Source: Candidatus Stackebrandtia faecavium
Lineage (GTDB): Bacteria > Actinomycetota > Actinomycetes > Mycobacteriales > Micromonosporaceae
Direction of reading: 5' to 3'
DNA length: 64,000 nucleotides
Assembly (NCBI GenBank): GCA_019112895.1
Contig: DXIM01000143.1
Coordinates: 27,321-91,320 of the forward strand
Shown: piece by piece, positions 27,668-36,288 of the stretch
Position numbering within the stretch: position 1 is the stretch's first letter
Layout of the letters: each line of letters starts with the position of its first letter
Translations under genes and position numbers: made by a program
The notes under the pieces: model-generated
Told to the model about the DNA's origin: nothing
The model's input: only the letters and a program-made list of their open reading frames with translations
Databases searched by the model: none

Positions 27668-30600
27668 TCAGTCGTTAGGGCCATCCAGGCGCTGGCTGAT
27701 CGCCTGCGTGACGCCCGAACGCATCGTGACGCCGTACAAGGCATCGGCGATCTCCATCGTCCGCTTCTGGTGCGTGATGACCAAAAGCTGAGACGTGTCG
27801 CGCAGCTGGGACAGCAATGTCAGCAACCGTCCCAGGTTGACATCGTCCAGCGCGGCCTCGACCTCGTCGAGAAGATAGAACGGGCTCGGACGCGCCCTGA
27901 ATATTGCACACAGCAACGCGATAGCCGTCAGCGACCGCTCTCCGCCCGACAACAACGACAGCCGTTTGACCTTCTTCCCCGGAGGACGTGCCTCGACCTC
28001 GACCCCCGTGGTGAGCAGGTTGTCCGGCTCGGTCAGAACCAGGCGCCCCTGTCCGCCCGGGAAGACGGTGGCGAAGACTTTCTCGAACTCAACGGCGACG
28101 TCGTAGTACGCCTCCTCGAACACGGTGAGAATGCGGTCATCGACTTCCTTGATGACGTTTTGCAGGTCTTTGCGTGTCTTGGTGAGGTCGTCGAGCTGCT
28201 CGGCGAGGAATTTATAGCGCTCCTCCAGCGCCGCGAACTCCTCCAAGGCGAGTGGATTGACCTTGCCCAACAGTTTCAGCTCGCGTTCACCGCGGGTGGC
28301 TCGCTTTTCTTGGGTAGCCCGGTCATACGGCGCCGGCAGCGGCTCGTCCTTACCCTGTTCCTCGTGTTTGGCCAGATCCGCAACGGACGGCGGGACCGGT
28401 TGGTCGGGCCCGTATTCGGCGATCAGCGTGTCCACATCGATCCCGAATTCTTCGCTCGCCTTGAGCTCCAACTGTTCGATCCGCAGACGCTGTTCCGCCC
28501 GGGCCACCTCGTCGCGGTGTACTGCGTCGGTGAGGCGTTCCAGTTCCGTGGCCAAATCCTTGGCGCGTTTACGCACCTCCGTCACGGCTGCTTCGCGGGC
28601 GCTCTTGGCCTGTGCCGCCGCGTCGCGTTCCTGCGCGGCCGTATCCAGGGACCGCTGAATCCGGTTCAGGGCGGTCTCGACGCCGGCTGCCACGGATCGG
28701 GCGATCTCGGCTCCGCGTTTTCGCGCGGCCTCACGAACTTCGGCGCGTTGCCGTGCTTGTCGTTCCGCCGCGGCCTGCCTCATGAGCGCTTCGGAGCGCC
28801 CGGACAGCGCCGCCACGCGTTCCTCCGCGGTGCGCACCGACAACCGCGTCTCCATCTCCGTTTGACGCGCCTGCTGAAGCGTCGTATTGAGCGAATCGCG
28901 ATGCGTCGTAGACGGGTCATCATCGGCGGGGGCCGATTCGGCCTGCGCCAGCTGCTCCTCCATCTCGGCGAGGCCAGCAAGGTCTTTATCGCGGGCGGTT
29001 TCGGCCTCGTGTTTGGCCACCCGGAGCCGCTCCACCTCCCCAGAAGCCGAAGCCGCCTGCGCATTCAGCTCGGCGAGCCGCCGCGACGTGGCATTGCGTT
29101 CCTGATCGAGCTGCGCGCGCCGCTTCCTCAGCGAGTCGAAAGTGTCCTGGCGCGAAGACTCCTCGGCTCGGGCACCATCCAACTGAGCCGCAACCGATTC
29201 TGCGTGCGCTTCCGAGCGGGCACGCCTATCGCGGGCCTCGTCGACGGCCGCCTGGACTTCGATATAGCTTTGGCCCGCCGTCGAGCCGCCGCATGCCCAG
29301 CTGCCGCCGAGGACGTCGCCTTCGGCGGTGACCGCGGTCAGGTCCGGGCGCTGCATCACGACGGTGTTCGCCACGTCGAGATCGTCGACGACCACCACCC
29401 CGGTCAGCGCGCATTCGATTGCGGCCTCGAGATGGTCGGGAGCCGAAACCAGGTCGCAGGCCGGCCGCGCACCGGCGGGCAAATCCGACATGTCGATCGG
29501 AGCCGCCTTCGCCGACGCGATCAGCAGGCTCGCCTGCCCTGCATCGTCGGCCTTCAGCAGGCGCAACGCGGCGTTAGCGTCGTCGACCCCCGACACCGCT
29601 ACGGCATCGGCGAGGCGTCCCAAGGCCGCGGCCAACGCCGCCTCGTATCCGGTTTCTACGGTCAACAACGCCGCCACGCTGCCGAGCAGCCCCGGGATCT
29701 GGTCGGCCTTGCCGAGGAGCGCACCCGCACCGTCTTTACGTTTGAGCCCCATCGCCAGGGCTTCCTCGCGGGCGCGCCACTGGCCTGCCTCGGCGTGCGC
29801 GTCGCGTTCGGCGGCGGCCAGCTCCTTGACCCTGGCTTTAGCGGTCTCCACTTCCGCGGCGACCGATTCCAGCCTGGAATCCAGTTCGGCATCGCCGGTC
29901 TCGGCGGCGTCCGACTCGGACTCGGCTTCGTCAAGCGCCGCCTGTGCGGTCTCGGCGCGTTCGCGTGCCTGTGCCAAGGAGGCCGCGACCCGCGCGATCT
30001 CGTCGGCGGCCGCTTGGGAACGTGACCGCAACGCACCGACATCGCCGGTGAGTTTCGCGAGGCCTTCGCGGCGCGCAGCTACTGCTTTGACCTCCGCGAC
30101 GAGCGCGGCCTCAGCCTCAGCTAGCGACTCTTCGCTGCGTTGGCGCTTATCCACGGCGGCGGCGAGGCGTTCCTCGTCCGCCGTCAAGGCTTCGCGTAGT
30201 TCCTCCTCCTGCTCGCGCACTTCGATCGCTTCGGCCTCGAGCTCTTCTGGATCCCGCCCGGAACGCTCCTCGGGAGCATCTTCGCTGAGGTACCGCATCC
30301 GTTCGGCAGCCAGCTGCCCAGTCGAGCGCAAGCGTTCCTGCAGCGCCGATAGCCGGTACCAGGTTTCCTGGGTGCGGGCGACGGCCGGGGCATCGGCCGC
30401 CAGGTCGCTTTCTAGCTGCGCAAGTTGTTGCTGAATCTCGTTGTGCTCGGTTTCGACCTGTTCGCGCCGGGCGCGCACCGAATTTTCGTCGCTGACATCG
30501 TTGTGCAGTGTGTCGCGCAGCTGCGTCAAGTCGTCCGCCAGTAGGCGTTGTCTGGCATCGCGCAGGTCCGCCTGGATCTGCGCGGCCCGGCGGGCCAACT

Positions 30601-31228
30601 CGGCCTGCTTTCCCAACGGTTTGAGTTGTTTACGCAGTTCGTCGGTGAGGTCGGTCAGCCGGTTTAGGTTGCCTTCCATCGATTCCAGCTTGCGCAGGGC
30701 CTTGTTTTTGCGCTTGCGGTGTTTGAGGATCCCGGCGGCTTCCTCGATGAAGGCCCGCCGATCCTCGGGCCGCGCGTTCAGATAGGAATCGAGTTTTCCC
30801 TGTCCGACGAGGACATGCATCTCTCGGCCAATGCCGGAGTCGGACAACAATTCCTGAATATCAAGCAATCGGCACTTATCGCCGTTGATCTCATATTCGC
30901 CTTCGCCCGACCGGAACATGCGGCGGGTGATCGACACTTCGGTGTACTCGATCGGAAGCGCACCATCGCCGTTATCGATTGTCAAAGTGACTTCGGCACG
31001 CCCGAGAGCCGGCCGGCTGGACGTCCCCGCGAAGATGACGTCTTCCATTTTGCCGCCCCGCAAGGATTTCGCGCCCTGCTCCCCCAGAACCCACGCGATG
31101 GCGTCGACGACATTTGATTTCCCAGAACCGTTGGGCCCGACCACACATGTGATCCCCGGCTCAAATCTCAACGTGGTGGCCGAAGCAAAAGACTTGAAGC
31201 CTTTCAGCGTCAGGCTCTTCAGATGCAC
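27668..31228 (-). CDS. smc: Chromosome segregation ATPase SMC
   Basis: 1186 residues, the normal length. Walker A GPNGSGKSN lies at residues 31-39. Two long coiled coils (about 165-500 and 670-1010) flank a hinge domain near 510-660 (for example ALAAALGRLADAVAVSGVD). The C-terminal head has the ABC signature LSLLSGGERSLTA (about residue 1090) and Walker B PFYLLDEVEAALDD. SMC dimers with ScpAB organise and resolve the chromosome. It lies upstream of ftsY, as in other actinobacteria; scpA and scpB are not in this window. Confidence 0.97.
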   Translation of the reverse strand: MHLKSLTLKGFKSFASATTLRFEPGITCVVGPNGSGKSNVVDAIAWVLGEQGAKSLRGGKMEDVIFAGTSSRPALGRAEVTLTIDNGDGALPIEYTEVSITRRMFRSGEGEYEINGDKCRLLDIQELLSDSGIGREMHVLVGQGKLDSYLNARPEDRRAFIEEAAGILKHRKRKNKALRKLESMEGNLNRLTDLTDELRKQLKPLGKQAELARRAAQIQADLRDARQRLLADDLTQLRDTLHNDVSDENSVRARREQVETEHNEIQQQLAQLESDLAADAPAVARTQETWYRLSALQERLRSTGQLAAERMRYLSEDAPEERSGRDPEELEAEAIEVREQEEELREALTADEERLAAAVDKRQRSEESLAEAEAALVAEVKAVAARREGLAKLTGDVGALRSRSQAAADEIARVAASLAQARERAETAQAALDEAESESDAAETGDAELDSRLESVAAEVETAKARVKELAAAERDAHAEAGQWRAREEALAMGLKRKDGAGALLGKADQIPGLLGSVAALLTVETGYEAALAAALGRLADAVAVSGVDDANAALRLLKADDAGQASLLIASAKAAPIDMSDLPAGARPACDLVSAPDHLEAAIECALTGVVVVDDLDVANTVVMQRPDLTAVTAEGDVLGGSWACGGSTAGQSYIEVQAAVDEARDRRARSEAHAESVAAQLDGARAEESSRQDTFDSLRKRRAQLDQERNATSRRLAELNAQAASASGEVERLRVAKHEAETARDKDLAGLAEMEEQLAQAESAPADDDPSTTHRDSLNTTLQQARQTEMETRLSVRTAEERVAALSGRSEALMRQAAAERQARQRAEVREAARKRGAEIARSVAAGVETALNRIQRSLDTAAQERDAAAQAKSAREAAVTEVRKRAKDLATELERLTDAVHRDEVARAEQRLRIEQLELKASEEFGIDVDTLIAEYGPDQPVPPSVADLAKHEEQGKDEPLPAPYDRATQEKRATRGERELKLLGKVNPLALEEFAALEERYKFLAEQLDDLTKTRKDLQNVIKEVDDRILTVFEEAYYDVAVEFEKVFATVFPGGQGRLVLTEPDNLLTTGVEVEARPPGKKVKRLSLLSGGERSLTAIALLCAIFRARPSPFYLLDEVEAALDDVNLGRLLTLLSQLRDTSQLLVITHQKRTMEIADALYGVTMRSGVTQAISQRLDGPND

Positions 31229-31366
31229 AAGCGCTCCCCCGTTGATCAGGACATGAATAAACGACCTGCAGACTACCGCTTGCCTGTCTTATGGCCCGCA
31301 ACCTGCCTGGGGGTTGGCCGGGTGAACCGCCGCAACTGACCTTCGCACTGGCCCAGACACAACGAT

Positions 31367-31395
31367 GCGCGCCGACACTTGTCTTGTCGGCGCGC
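31367..31395 (-). terminator. Hairpin between the small coiled-coil gene and smc
   Basis: A perfect 11-bp GC-rich stem (GCGCGCCGACA at 31367-31377 with TGTCGGCGCGC at 31385-31395) with a 7-base loop lies 24 bases beyond the stop of the small gene at 31419. There is no T run, which is common for actinomycete terminators. Confidence 0.65.
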
Positions 31396-31418
31396 CGTAT
31401 GTGCGGTAACGAAAGTAT

Positions 31419-31613
31419 CTAGGTCAGCACCGGCTCGGATAGCCGGCCCATGTCCTCGGTAGAACTGACTTCAGCTGTCAACCGATCGTTCTCGGCGCGC
31501 AACCGCGTCATTTCGAATTCGAGATCCCGTACTTTCGCACGCAATTTTGTAACCTCGTCGAGCATTCGCCGGTCTGGTGTCTGCCCAACGTGGCCATATA
31601 GGGCCTTCGCCAT
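31419..31613 (-). CDS. Small conserved coiled-coil protein
   Basis: 64 residues. It starts MAKALYGHVG and is then mostly one heptad-patterned helix (LDEVTKLRAKVRDLEFEM, LRAENDRLTAEV), so it should form a short coiled coil or zipper. AAGGAGACACC before the ATG is a strong ribosome site. Short proteins with the MAKALxGHVG start and a coiled coil occur in many actinomycetes, from memory; their role is unknown. It has its own hairpin terminator and an unusually long, AT-rich upstream region. Confidence 0.75.
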   Translation of the reverse strand: MAKALYGHVGQTPDRRMLDEVTKLRAKVRDLEFEMTRLRAENDRLTAEVSSTEDMGRLSEPVLT

Positions 31614-32046
31614 GGTGTCTCCTTGCGAGCGCGTAGCCGAGGTTACGCTGGAGGCGCACCCCGTAGCTTCGCATGTCGTTTACAATTAGCGCCTCACCGG
31701 GCGATCGCCCGGGGCTTTGCATCGTGCGAGGCAGTTATGAAAGCCACTGTCTTGTGGCTACTTCAATCCTCCGCCTCCAGAGGTTCTTTCGTCAACCTTT
31801 CTTAAGACTATATAACAATCAATTGTCACGCAGCAAAAACAAGATGACCTTGTCGCGTCTACGACATGCTGCGTTGTTGAATGCGTGTCAACGACAGAAC
31901 CAAGAGCCCCATTCTGCCAGAACATGCACGCACGTGAATATATAGGGTCGATTTTAGTGGGATGAGACACCGCGCGCAGCCATACGCTGGACTTCGGCGC
32001 CGATCCCTGAAGAACACTCACCGAAGCGCTTTCGTAGGGTCAAGCC
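31614..32046. other. AT-rich divergent intergenic region with a perfect palindrome
   Basis: About 430 bases between two divergent genes. No convincing protein reading frame is present. The right two-thirds (about 31800-31960) is clearly more AT-rich than its surroundings. At 31697-31712 there is a perfect 16-base palindrome (CCGGGCGATCGCCCGG), and GCCTC at 31691-31695 pairs with GAGGC at 31728-31732 around it. These could form a folded leader for the small gene on the minus strand, an operator, or a small RNA. I could not assign promoters. Confidence 0.5.
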
Positions 32047-32886
32047 ATGCCTGAGCTCCCCGAAGTCGAAGTGATCCGGCGCGGCGTCCAGCGGTGGGCC
32101 GCCCAGCAGCGCATCAGCGAGGTCGAAGTCACGCACCCGCGCGCGATCCGTCGGCATCTGCCAGGTGCCGAGGATTTCCGTGCGCGCCTTCGTAACGCGG
32201 TTATCACCAGCGTAAATCGACGCGGTAAGTACCTGTGGCTGGCGCTCGACACCGGCGAGGCATTGCTATGCCACCTGGGCATGTCGGGGCAGCTGCTCAT
32301 CACCGACGACGACGCGCCCGTTGGCAAGCATCTTCGCGTCCGTTTCGAGTTCGAGGAGCCCGGCCACGAACTTCGGTTCGTCGACCAGCGCACGTTCGGG
32401 GAAATGCTTGTGGACAATCCCGCAAATGGCGGACCACGACATATCGAACATATCGCTTTCGATGTATATAATTCTGAATTCGATATTGCGTCTACGACCG
32501 CCCGAATAAGAAAAAGTAATCGCGGCATTAAACGAATACTATTGGATCAAACGGTTATTTCGGGAATCGGGAACATTTACGCCGACGAGGCACTGTGGCG
32601 CGCACAACTGCACGGTGAGCACCCGGCAAATCAACTCGCGACAGGACAGGTGCACGACCTCATCAGCCACGTCAGGGCCCTGTTCGACGAGGCCATCACG
32701 GCAGGCGGCACCTCGTTCGACGCGCTGTACGTCAATACCAACGGCGAATCCGGTTACTTCTCGCGCGGCCTGTCCGCCTACGGCCGGGCCGGTCAGCCCT
32801 GCCGACGATGCCACGCCACGATCGTCCTCGAACGATTCATGAACCGCTCCAGCCACTACTGCCCTTCCTGCCAGCCAAAACGTTAG
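32047..32886 (+). CDS. mutM: Formamidopyrimidine-DNA glycosylase
   Basis: 279 residues. The catalytic N terminus PELPEVEVIRRG follows the initiator Met. VNRRGKYLWLAL holds the conserved Lys near residue 60. ISGIGNIYADEALW is the helix-two-turn-helix, and a C-terminal zinc finger CRRCHATI...SHYCPSCQ (C-x2-C-x16-C-x2-C) closes the protein. It removes 8-oxoguanine and formamidopyrimidines by glycosylase and beta/delta-lyase action. Oddly, codons between about 32455 and 32575 are far more AT-rich than the rest of the gene, although the protein sequence there is conserved. Confidence 0.96.
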   Translation: MPELPEVEVIRRGVQRWAAQQRISEVEVTHPRAIRRHLPGAEDFRARLRNAVITSVNRRGKYLWLALDTGEALLCHLGMSGQLLITDDDAPVGKHLRVRFEFEEPGHELRFVDQRTFGEMLVDNPANGGPRHIEHIAFDVYNSEFDIASTTARIRKSNRGIKRILLDQTVISGIGNIYADEALWRAQLHGEHPANQLATGQVHDLISHVRALFDEAITAGGTSFDALYVNTNGESGYFSRGLSAYGRAGQPCRRCHATIVLERFMNRSSHYCPSCQPKR

Positions 32887-33041
32887 CCGAGTGCTCCGTG
32901 CATCGCGGCGACGAGTGGCAGGTGGGCGGCGGTCTCGTTGTGGTTGCCCGCGATTTGCAGTCAGTGCATATCCGGGCCGGTTCAGTCGCGGCATCGATGC
33001 CAGAAGTGCGTCTCGATGAGACGGAATACTGAGCCTCGGCG

Positions 33042-33347
33042 TCAGGCGACCTGAACCCGCTGGTCGCCCATCACGTACTCGACGGCGAGGCCGCCGCCGA
33101 CGGCCTCGAGGTAGCGACGGATCGTGCCGACCTTCGCGCTGTCGAGGTCGCCGCTCTCGACCTTGGAGACCTGGCGCTGACCGACGCCGATCCGCTCGGC
33201 GAGCTGCGCCTGGGTGAGGCCGGCCTGCTCGCGCAGCTCGCGCAGACGGTACGCGCGGACCTCGGCGAGCATCCGCTCCTTGTGCCGGTCGATCTCGGCG
33301 CGATCGACCGGGTACTTCGCGAGCAGTTCCTCGTAGCTCAGTGCCAT
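33042..33347 (-). CDS. HigA-type XRE antitoxin
   Basis: 101 residues from the ATG at 33347. The first part (MALSYEELLAKYPVD, then HKERMLAEVRAYRL) is a helical toxin-binding arm. An XRE helix-turn-helix follows (GLTQAQLAERIGVGQRQVSKVE), and a beta strand LAVEYVMGDQRVQV ends it. This matches the antitoxin of actinomycete Gp49-like toxin pairs, here in the toxin-first order. Unusually, the frame is open straight from the toxin C terminus with no stop codon before this ATG, so a toxin-antitoxin fusion could be made. It is probably autoregulatory. Confidence 0.8.
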   Translation of the reverse strand: MALSYEELLAKYPVDRAEIDRHKERMLAEVRAYRLRELREQAGLTQAQLAERIGVGQRQVSKVESGDLDSAKVGTIRRYLEAVGGGLAVEYVMGDQRVQVA

Positions 33348-33697
33348 CTCGATCACTCTCAGTCTGAGCAGGTGGTCGTCGAACAAGTCGTCGGCCAGCG
33401 GGATGTTCTTCTTGCACCAGCGGGTCCAATTCCCGGCCTTGTCCCCGGCGACAAGCATGATCGCCGATCGCGCGGGGTCGAAAGCAAACAGGATCCGCAA
33501 CTCCGAGCTGCCCGTGGAGCCCGGCCGGAGCTCCTTCATGTTCCGGTGCCGGGACGCAGTCACGGTGTCCACGAGTGGACGACCGAGCTGCGGGCCGTTC
33601 TCTTTCAGTACCTCGATTGCGCGAACACCTGCGCCCTGGACCCATCATCCAGAGACGCGACCCAGACTTCGATCGGGCTCGCGTCTATGTTCCACAT
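33348..33697 (-). pseudogene. Frameshifted HigB/RelE-like (phage Gp49-like) toxin
   Basis: The ATG at 33697 starts MWNIDASPIEVWVASLD, which runs to RAQVFAQSRY and stops. The rest of the toxin (LKENGPQLGRPLVDTVTAS, MKELRPGSTGSSELRILFAF, MLVAGDKAGNWTRWCKK) continues in the next frame. One base is missing near 33619-33622, where GCGGCAATC would be expected on the coding strand and GCGCAATC is found. The C-terminal part then reads in frame into the antitoxin. The family cleaves mRNA at the ribosome. The damage probably inactivates it, unless it is a sequencing error. Confidence 0.75.
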
Positions 33698-33801
33698 GCT
33701 ATTAGCATGAACCGTGCAGGGTCTATGGGCAATGCCGCGCCCGGAAGGGTCACAGCCGCCGAGTGATTCTCTGGATCCTCAGGAGATGCAGAGTAGCCCC
33801 A

Positions 33802-33996
33802 ATGTCCAAAGAAGAATGTTTCGATGTCGCTGCCGCGGCGGAGCGGTACGACTGCAGCATCAAGACCATCCGGAGGCGCATCAAGAACGGGAGCCTGCCG
33901 GCCCGCACTGAGAAGATCGACGGCCGCGACGGACGCCCGGTCCTCAAGACCATGATCAGAGTCGTCGATCTGGACGACACGTTCGAAAGGGCATGA
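33802..33996 (+). CDS. Excisionase-like helix-turn-helix protein, probable mobile-element remnant
   Basis: 64 residues from the ATG at 33802. The sequence FDVAAAAERYDCSIKTIRRR, then IKNGSLPARTEK, is a MerR/excisionase-type winged helix-turn-helix, ending GRPVLKTMIRVVDLDD. Such small proteins (Xis) accompany integrases of actinomycete integrative elements, but no integrase is found here. The ending TFERA may be premature; the next feature continues in another frame. Confidence 0.55.
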   Translation: MSKEECFDVAAAAERYDCSIKTIRRRIKNGSLPARTEKIDGRDGRPVLKTMIRVVDLDDTFERA

Positions 33997-34138
33997 GGAA
34001 CATGTCCGGAGGATCCGCGCGTCGGCACCGCCGCTGACGGTCGAGCAGAAGATCGCGATCCGCGAAATCTTCCTCGAACACCTCCTGGAACGTGAGGCGA
34101 AGCGGAAGAGCGTCGGGGCTGGTGAGGGCTCGGCCTAG
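33992..34138 (+). pseudogene. Fragment of an integrative-element small protein
   Basis: A frame without its own start reads EEHVRRIRASAPPLTVEQK followed by IAIREIFLEHLLERE and a tail to the TAG at 34136. The APPLT-EQ motif is typical of the C terminus of small proteins encoded next to excisionase genes on actinomycete integrative elements. It is shifted by one frame from the upstream excisionase-like gene and may once have been fused to it. Confidence 0.45.
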
Positions 34139-34289
34139 ATAGCGGGCACTGCGGCGCTTCATGGATTAGGCGGCCGGGCTGAGCAGCGCTTGCTATGGAG
34201 GAATCAAGTGGAAGGAAACGTCATTCCCGCCCCGCCATGTGGTCTGTCTGCAACGGAACGATCAAATGTTTGAGAACCGCTCCGGGCCG

Positions 34290-34463
34290 TTACACGGTAC
34301 GGCGAAGCCCGTCGAGCAGCAGGCCGCTGAGCCGGTCGCATCGGGCTTGGGCTTCGGGGGAGTCTTTGAGGTCCCAGAGGCCGCAGAGGGCAAGCAGGAC
34401 GTCGTCTGCGCTGAGGTCGGCCCTGATAGTTCCTTGCTCCTGTCCTGCAGTGAGGAGCATCGC
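34290..34463 (-). pseudogene. C-terminal remnant of a TetR-family regulator
   Basis: About 57 residues resemble the ligand-binding C terminus of an SbtR-like TetR regulator: AMLLTAGQEQGTIRADLSAD, then DVLLALCGLWDL and CDRLSGLLLDGLR. No N-terminal helix-turn-helix is found in any frame upstream (34464-34614); the sequence there looks non-coding and merges with the GNAT gene. This is a decayed gene inside the island. Confidence 0.6.
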
Positions 34464-34614
34464 CAGACAGCACCTGGGGCGTGTCCGAGTGCCTGAACGC
34501 GAGACCGACTGGTGCGTAGCGCACGACAATCCGGGTCTTCGCGCTCTCGACGTCGAGAGCGTGACGCTCGGAGTTACCGGCGACTGCAGAGACTGGCGGA
34601 GCGCTCGGTTGTGC

Positions 34615-35163
34615 TCATCCGCGTTCATCCGACCGGGCAGAGCCGGCCCGATCGTCGCGATCGACGGCGAACGCGAAATGCGGCATGCGTACGCCACGAG
34701 AATCTTTCTCAAAACGTCCGCGCACCGTCATCCCCAGTCGGATCGCGACATTCATCGACGCGATATTCATATCGCGCACCTGCGCATACAAGCGCTCGAC
34801 ACCAAGCGAATCGAAAGCGTAGTCACGGCACGCCCGCGCGGATTCCATCGCATAACCGCGATGCCAGTACGCCCGATTGAATAGGTACCCGACCTCGATC
34901 ACGTCCTCACCGAGGATTCGTTGTCGAGTAAGGCCACACTGCCCGATCATCTCGTCGGTTCCCGCCAGCACCACCGCCCACAGTCCGAAACCGTCCTGGC
35001 GGTACCGCTGCTCCATTCGCTGCAACCAGTCGCGCGTCATGCGGTCGTCGAAAGCACCCTCATAGGCAACCATGGCCTGCGGATCCTGCATGATCGCGCA
35101 CAGCTGGGTGAAATCCCCATCGGTCATTTCGCGAAGCCGCAGACGTTGGGTCGCAAGAATCAT
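34615..35163 (-). CDS. RimJ/RimL-type GNAT acetyltransferase
   Basis: 182 residues. TQRLRLREMTDGDF is the usual start of RimJ/RimL-type proteins acetylating N termini or small molecules. GYLFNRAYWHRGYAMESARA contains the acetyl-CoA pyrophosphate loop (W-H-R-G-Y-A), and NIASMNVAIRLGM is motif B. Target unknown. It stands at the boundary between the decayed island and the rnc-rpmF group, 102 bases after the rnc stop on the same strand. Confidence 0.85.
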   Translation of the reverse strand: MILATQRLRLREMTDGDFTQLCAIMQDPQAMVAYEGAFDDRMTRDWLQRMEQRYRQDGFGLWAVVLAGTDEMIGQCGLTRQRILGEDVIEVGYLFNRAYWHRGYAMESARACRDYAFDSLGVERLYAQVRDMNIASMNVAIRLGMTVRGRFEKDSRGVRMPHFAFAVDRDDRAGSARSDERG

Positions 35164-35265
35164 AGGACCCCACCCTCTTCTCGCACTGGTGTCAACTCAC
35201 GACCACGAAAACGCGGCAGCGACCTGCAATGAGGCAGCTGCCGCGACATAACGCCCGTAACGTAT

Positions 35266-36021
35266 TCAGCTTGGTTTCTTCCCCGGCTCGATCCGTGCGC
35301 TGATTTCGCGCCACGCGGACTCGGCGGCGATCTGTTCAGCTTCCTTTTTGCTACCGCCGGCGCCCTGACCGAATTCCTCACCGTTGACCACGGCCCAGGC
35401 AGTGAACTCCTTGGCATGGTCGGGCCCAGACTCCGAAATCCGGTAATCGGGAACACCTAGACCCGCTCCGGAGGTCAGCTCCTGCAGGCTCGTCTTCCAG
35501 TCGAGAGCGGCGCCACGCTTCGCCGCGACATCAAGCAACGGGTCGAACAGCTGGTGCACGACATCGCCGGCCGCCTCAATACCGTGGTCGAGGAAGATGG
35601 CGCCAAGCAGCGCCTCGACGGCGTCCGCCAAAATGCTGTTCTTATCGCGTCCGCCTGAAGACTCCTCGCCTTTACCCAGTAGCAGGTGTGGGCCCACACC
35701 GCCGTCACCGAGTTTGCGGGCCACGCCAGCCAGCGCACGCATGTTCACAACGCTGGCGCGCAACCGCGCGAGCTGGCCCTCGGGAAGGTCCGGATAATTG
35801 CGGTACAAGGTCGACGTAACGATCACGCCGAGTACGGAATCACCCAGGAATTCGAGGCGTTCATTAGTGGGCAGGCCACCGCGTTCATACGCGTAAGAGC
35901 GATGCGTCAATGCGAGCCGAAGCAAATCGGCGTCAATCTCCACACCGAACGCGCCGGCGAAATGCGCGACGCTTTCCTCTATGGGGAATGGCCCACCCCG
36001 TCTGTCATGGCCGTTTGGCAT
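35266..36021 (-). CDS. rnc: Ribonuclease III
   Basis: 251 residues. The catalytic signature [13 protein letters not shown] (Glu and Asp) and the second metal-site motif [15 protein letters not shown] are complete. A C-terminal double-stranded RNA-binding domain follows (from about residue 165, [11 protein letters not shown], ending [16 protein letters not shown]). It processes rRNA precursors and structured mRNAs. The ATG lies 20 bases after the rpmF stop, so they are co-transcribed. Confidence 0.96.
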   Translation of the reverse strand: MPNGHDRRGGPFPIEESVAHFAGAFGVEIDADLLRLALTHRSYAYERGGLPTNERLEFLGDSVLGVIVTSTLYRNYPDLPEGQLARLRASVVNMRALAGVARKLGDGGVGPHLLLGKGEESSGGRDKNSILADAVEALLGAIFLDHGIEAAGDVVHQLFDPLLDVAAKRGAALDWKTSLQELTSGAGLGVPDYRISESGPDHAKEFTAWAVVNGEEFGQGAGGSKKEAEQIAAESAWREISARIEPGKKPS

Positions 36022-36041
36022 GTTGCCTGCCCGGACCAGGA

Positions 36042-36215
36042 TCAGACGTCGATGATCTGGCGGCCCTTATAGGTACCGCATACTCCACACGCGGCGTGTG
36101 GCAACGTTTTGGAACGGCAACGCGAACAAGTGGTGAGAGCCGGTGCCGTGGCCTTCCACTGGGCACGGCGGCTACGCGTGTTGGCCCGCGACATACGGCG
36201 CTTGGGAACGGCCAC
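36042..36215 (-). CDS. rpmF: 50S ribosomal protein L32
   Basis: 57 residues from GTG at 36215 ([20 protein letters not shown]), the characteristic L32 start. A four-cysteine zinc ribbon is present (CSRC and CGVC, 14 residues apart), so this is the zinc-containing form. DUF177 upstream and rnc downstream give the conserved yceD-rpmF-rnc order. Confidence 0.95.
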   Translation of the reverse strand: MAVPKRRMSRANTRSRRAQWKATAPALTTCSRCRSKTLPHAACGVCGTYKGRQIIDV

Positions 36216-36288
36216 GTTTCTACTCCGATGTTTCTCACAGCCGGCCACGATCCTCGCGAAGCGAGACCACATTCCGGCCTAGGGTTTA

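Noticed and set aside
30441..30785. Long open frames antisense to smc and other genes
   Set aside because: They are mirror images of GC-rich codon use in the real genes, have no family motifs, and lack ribosome sites.
33690..34600. Flanking att direct repeats of the decayed element
   Set aside because: No convincing pair of direct repeats was found by eye at the borders of the island.
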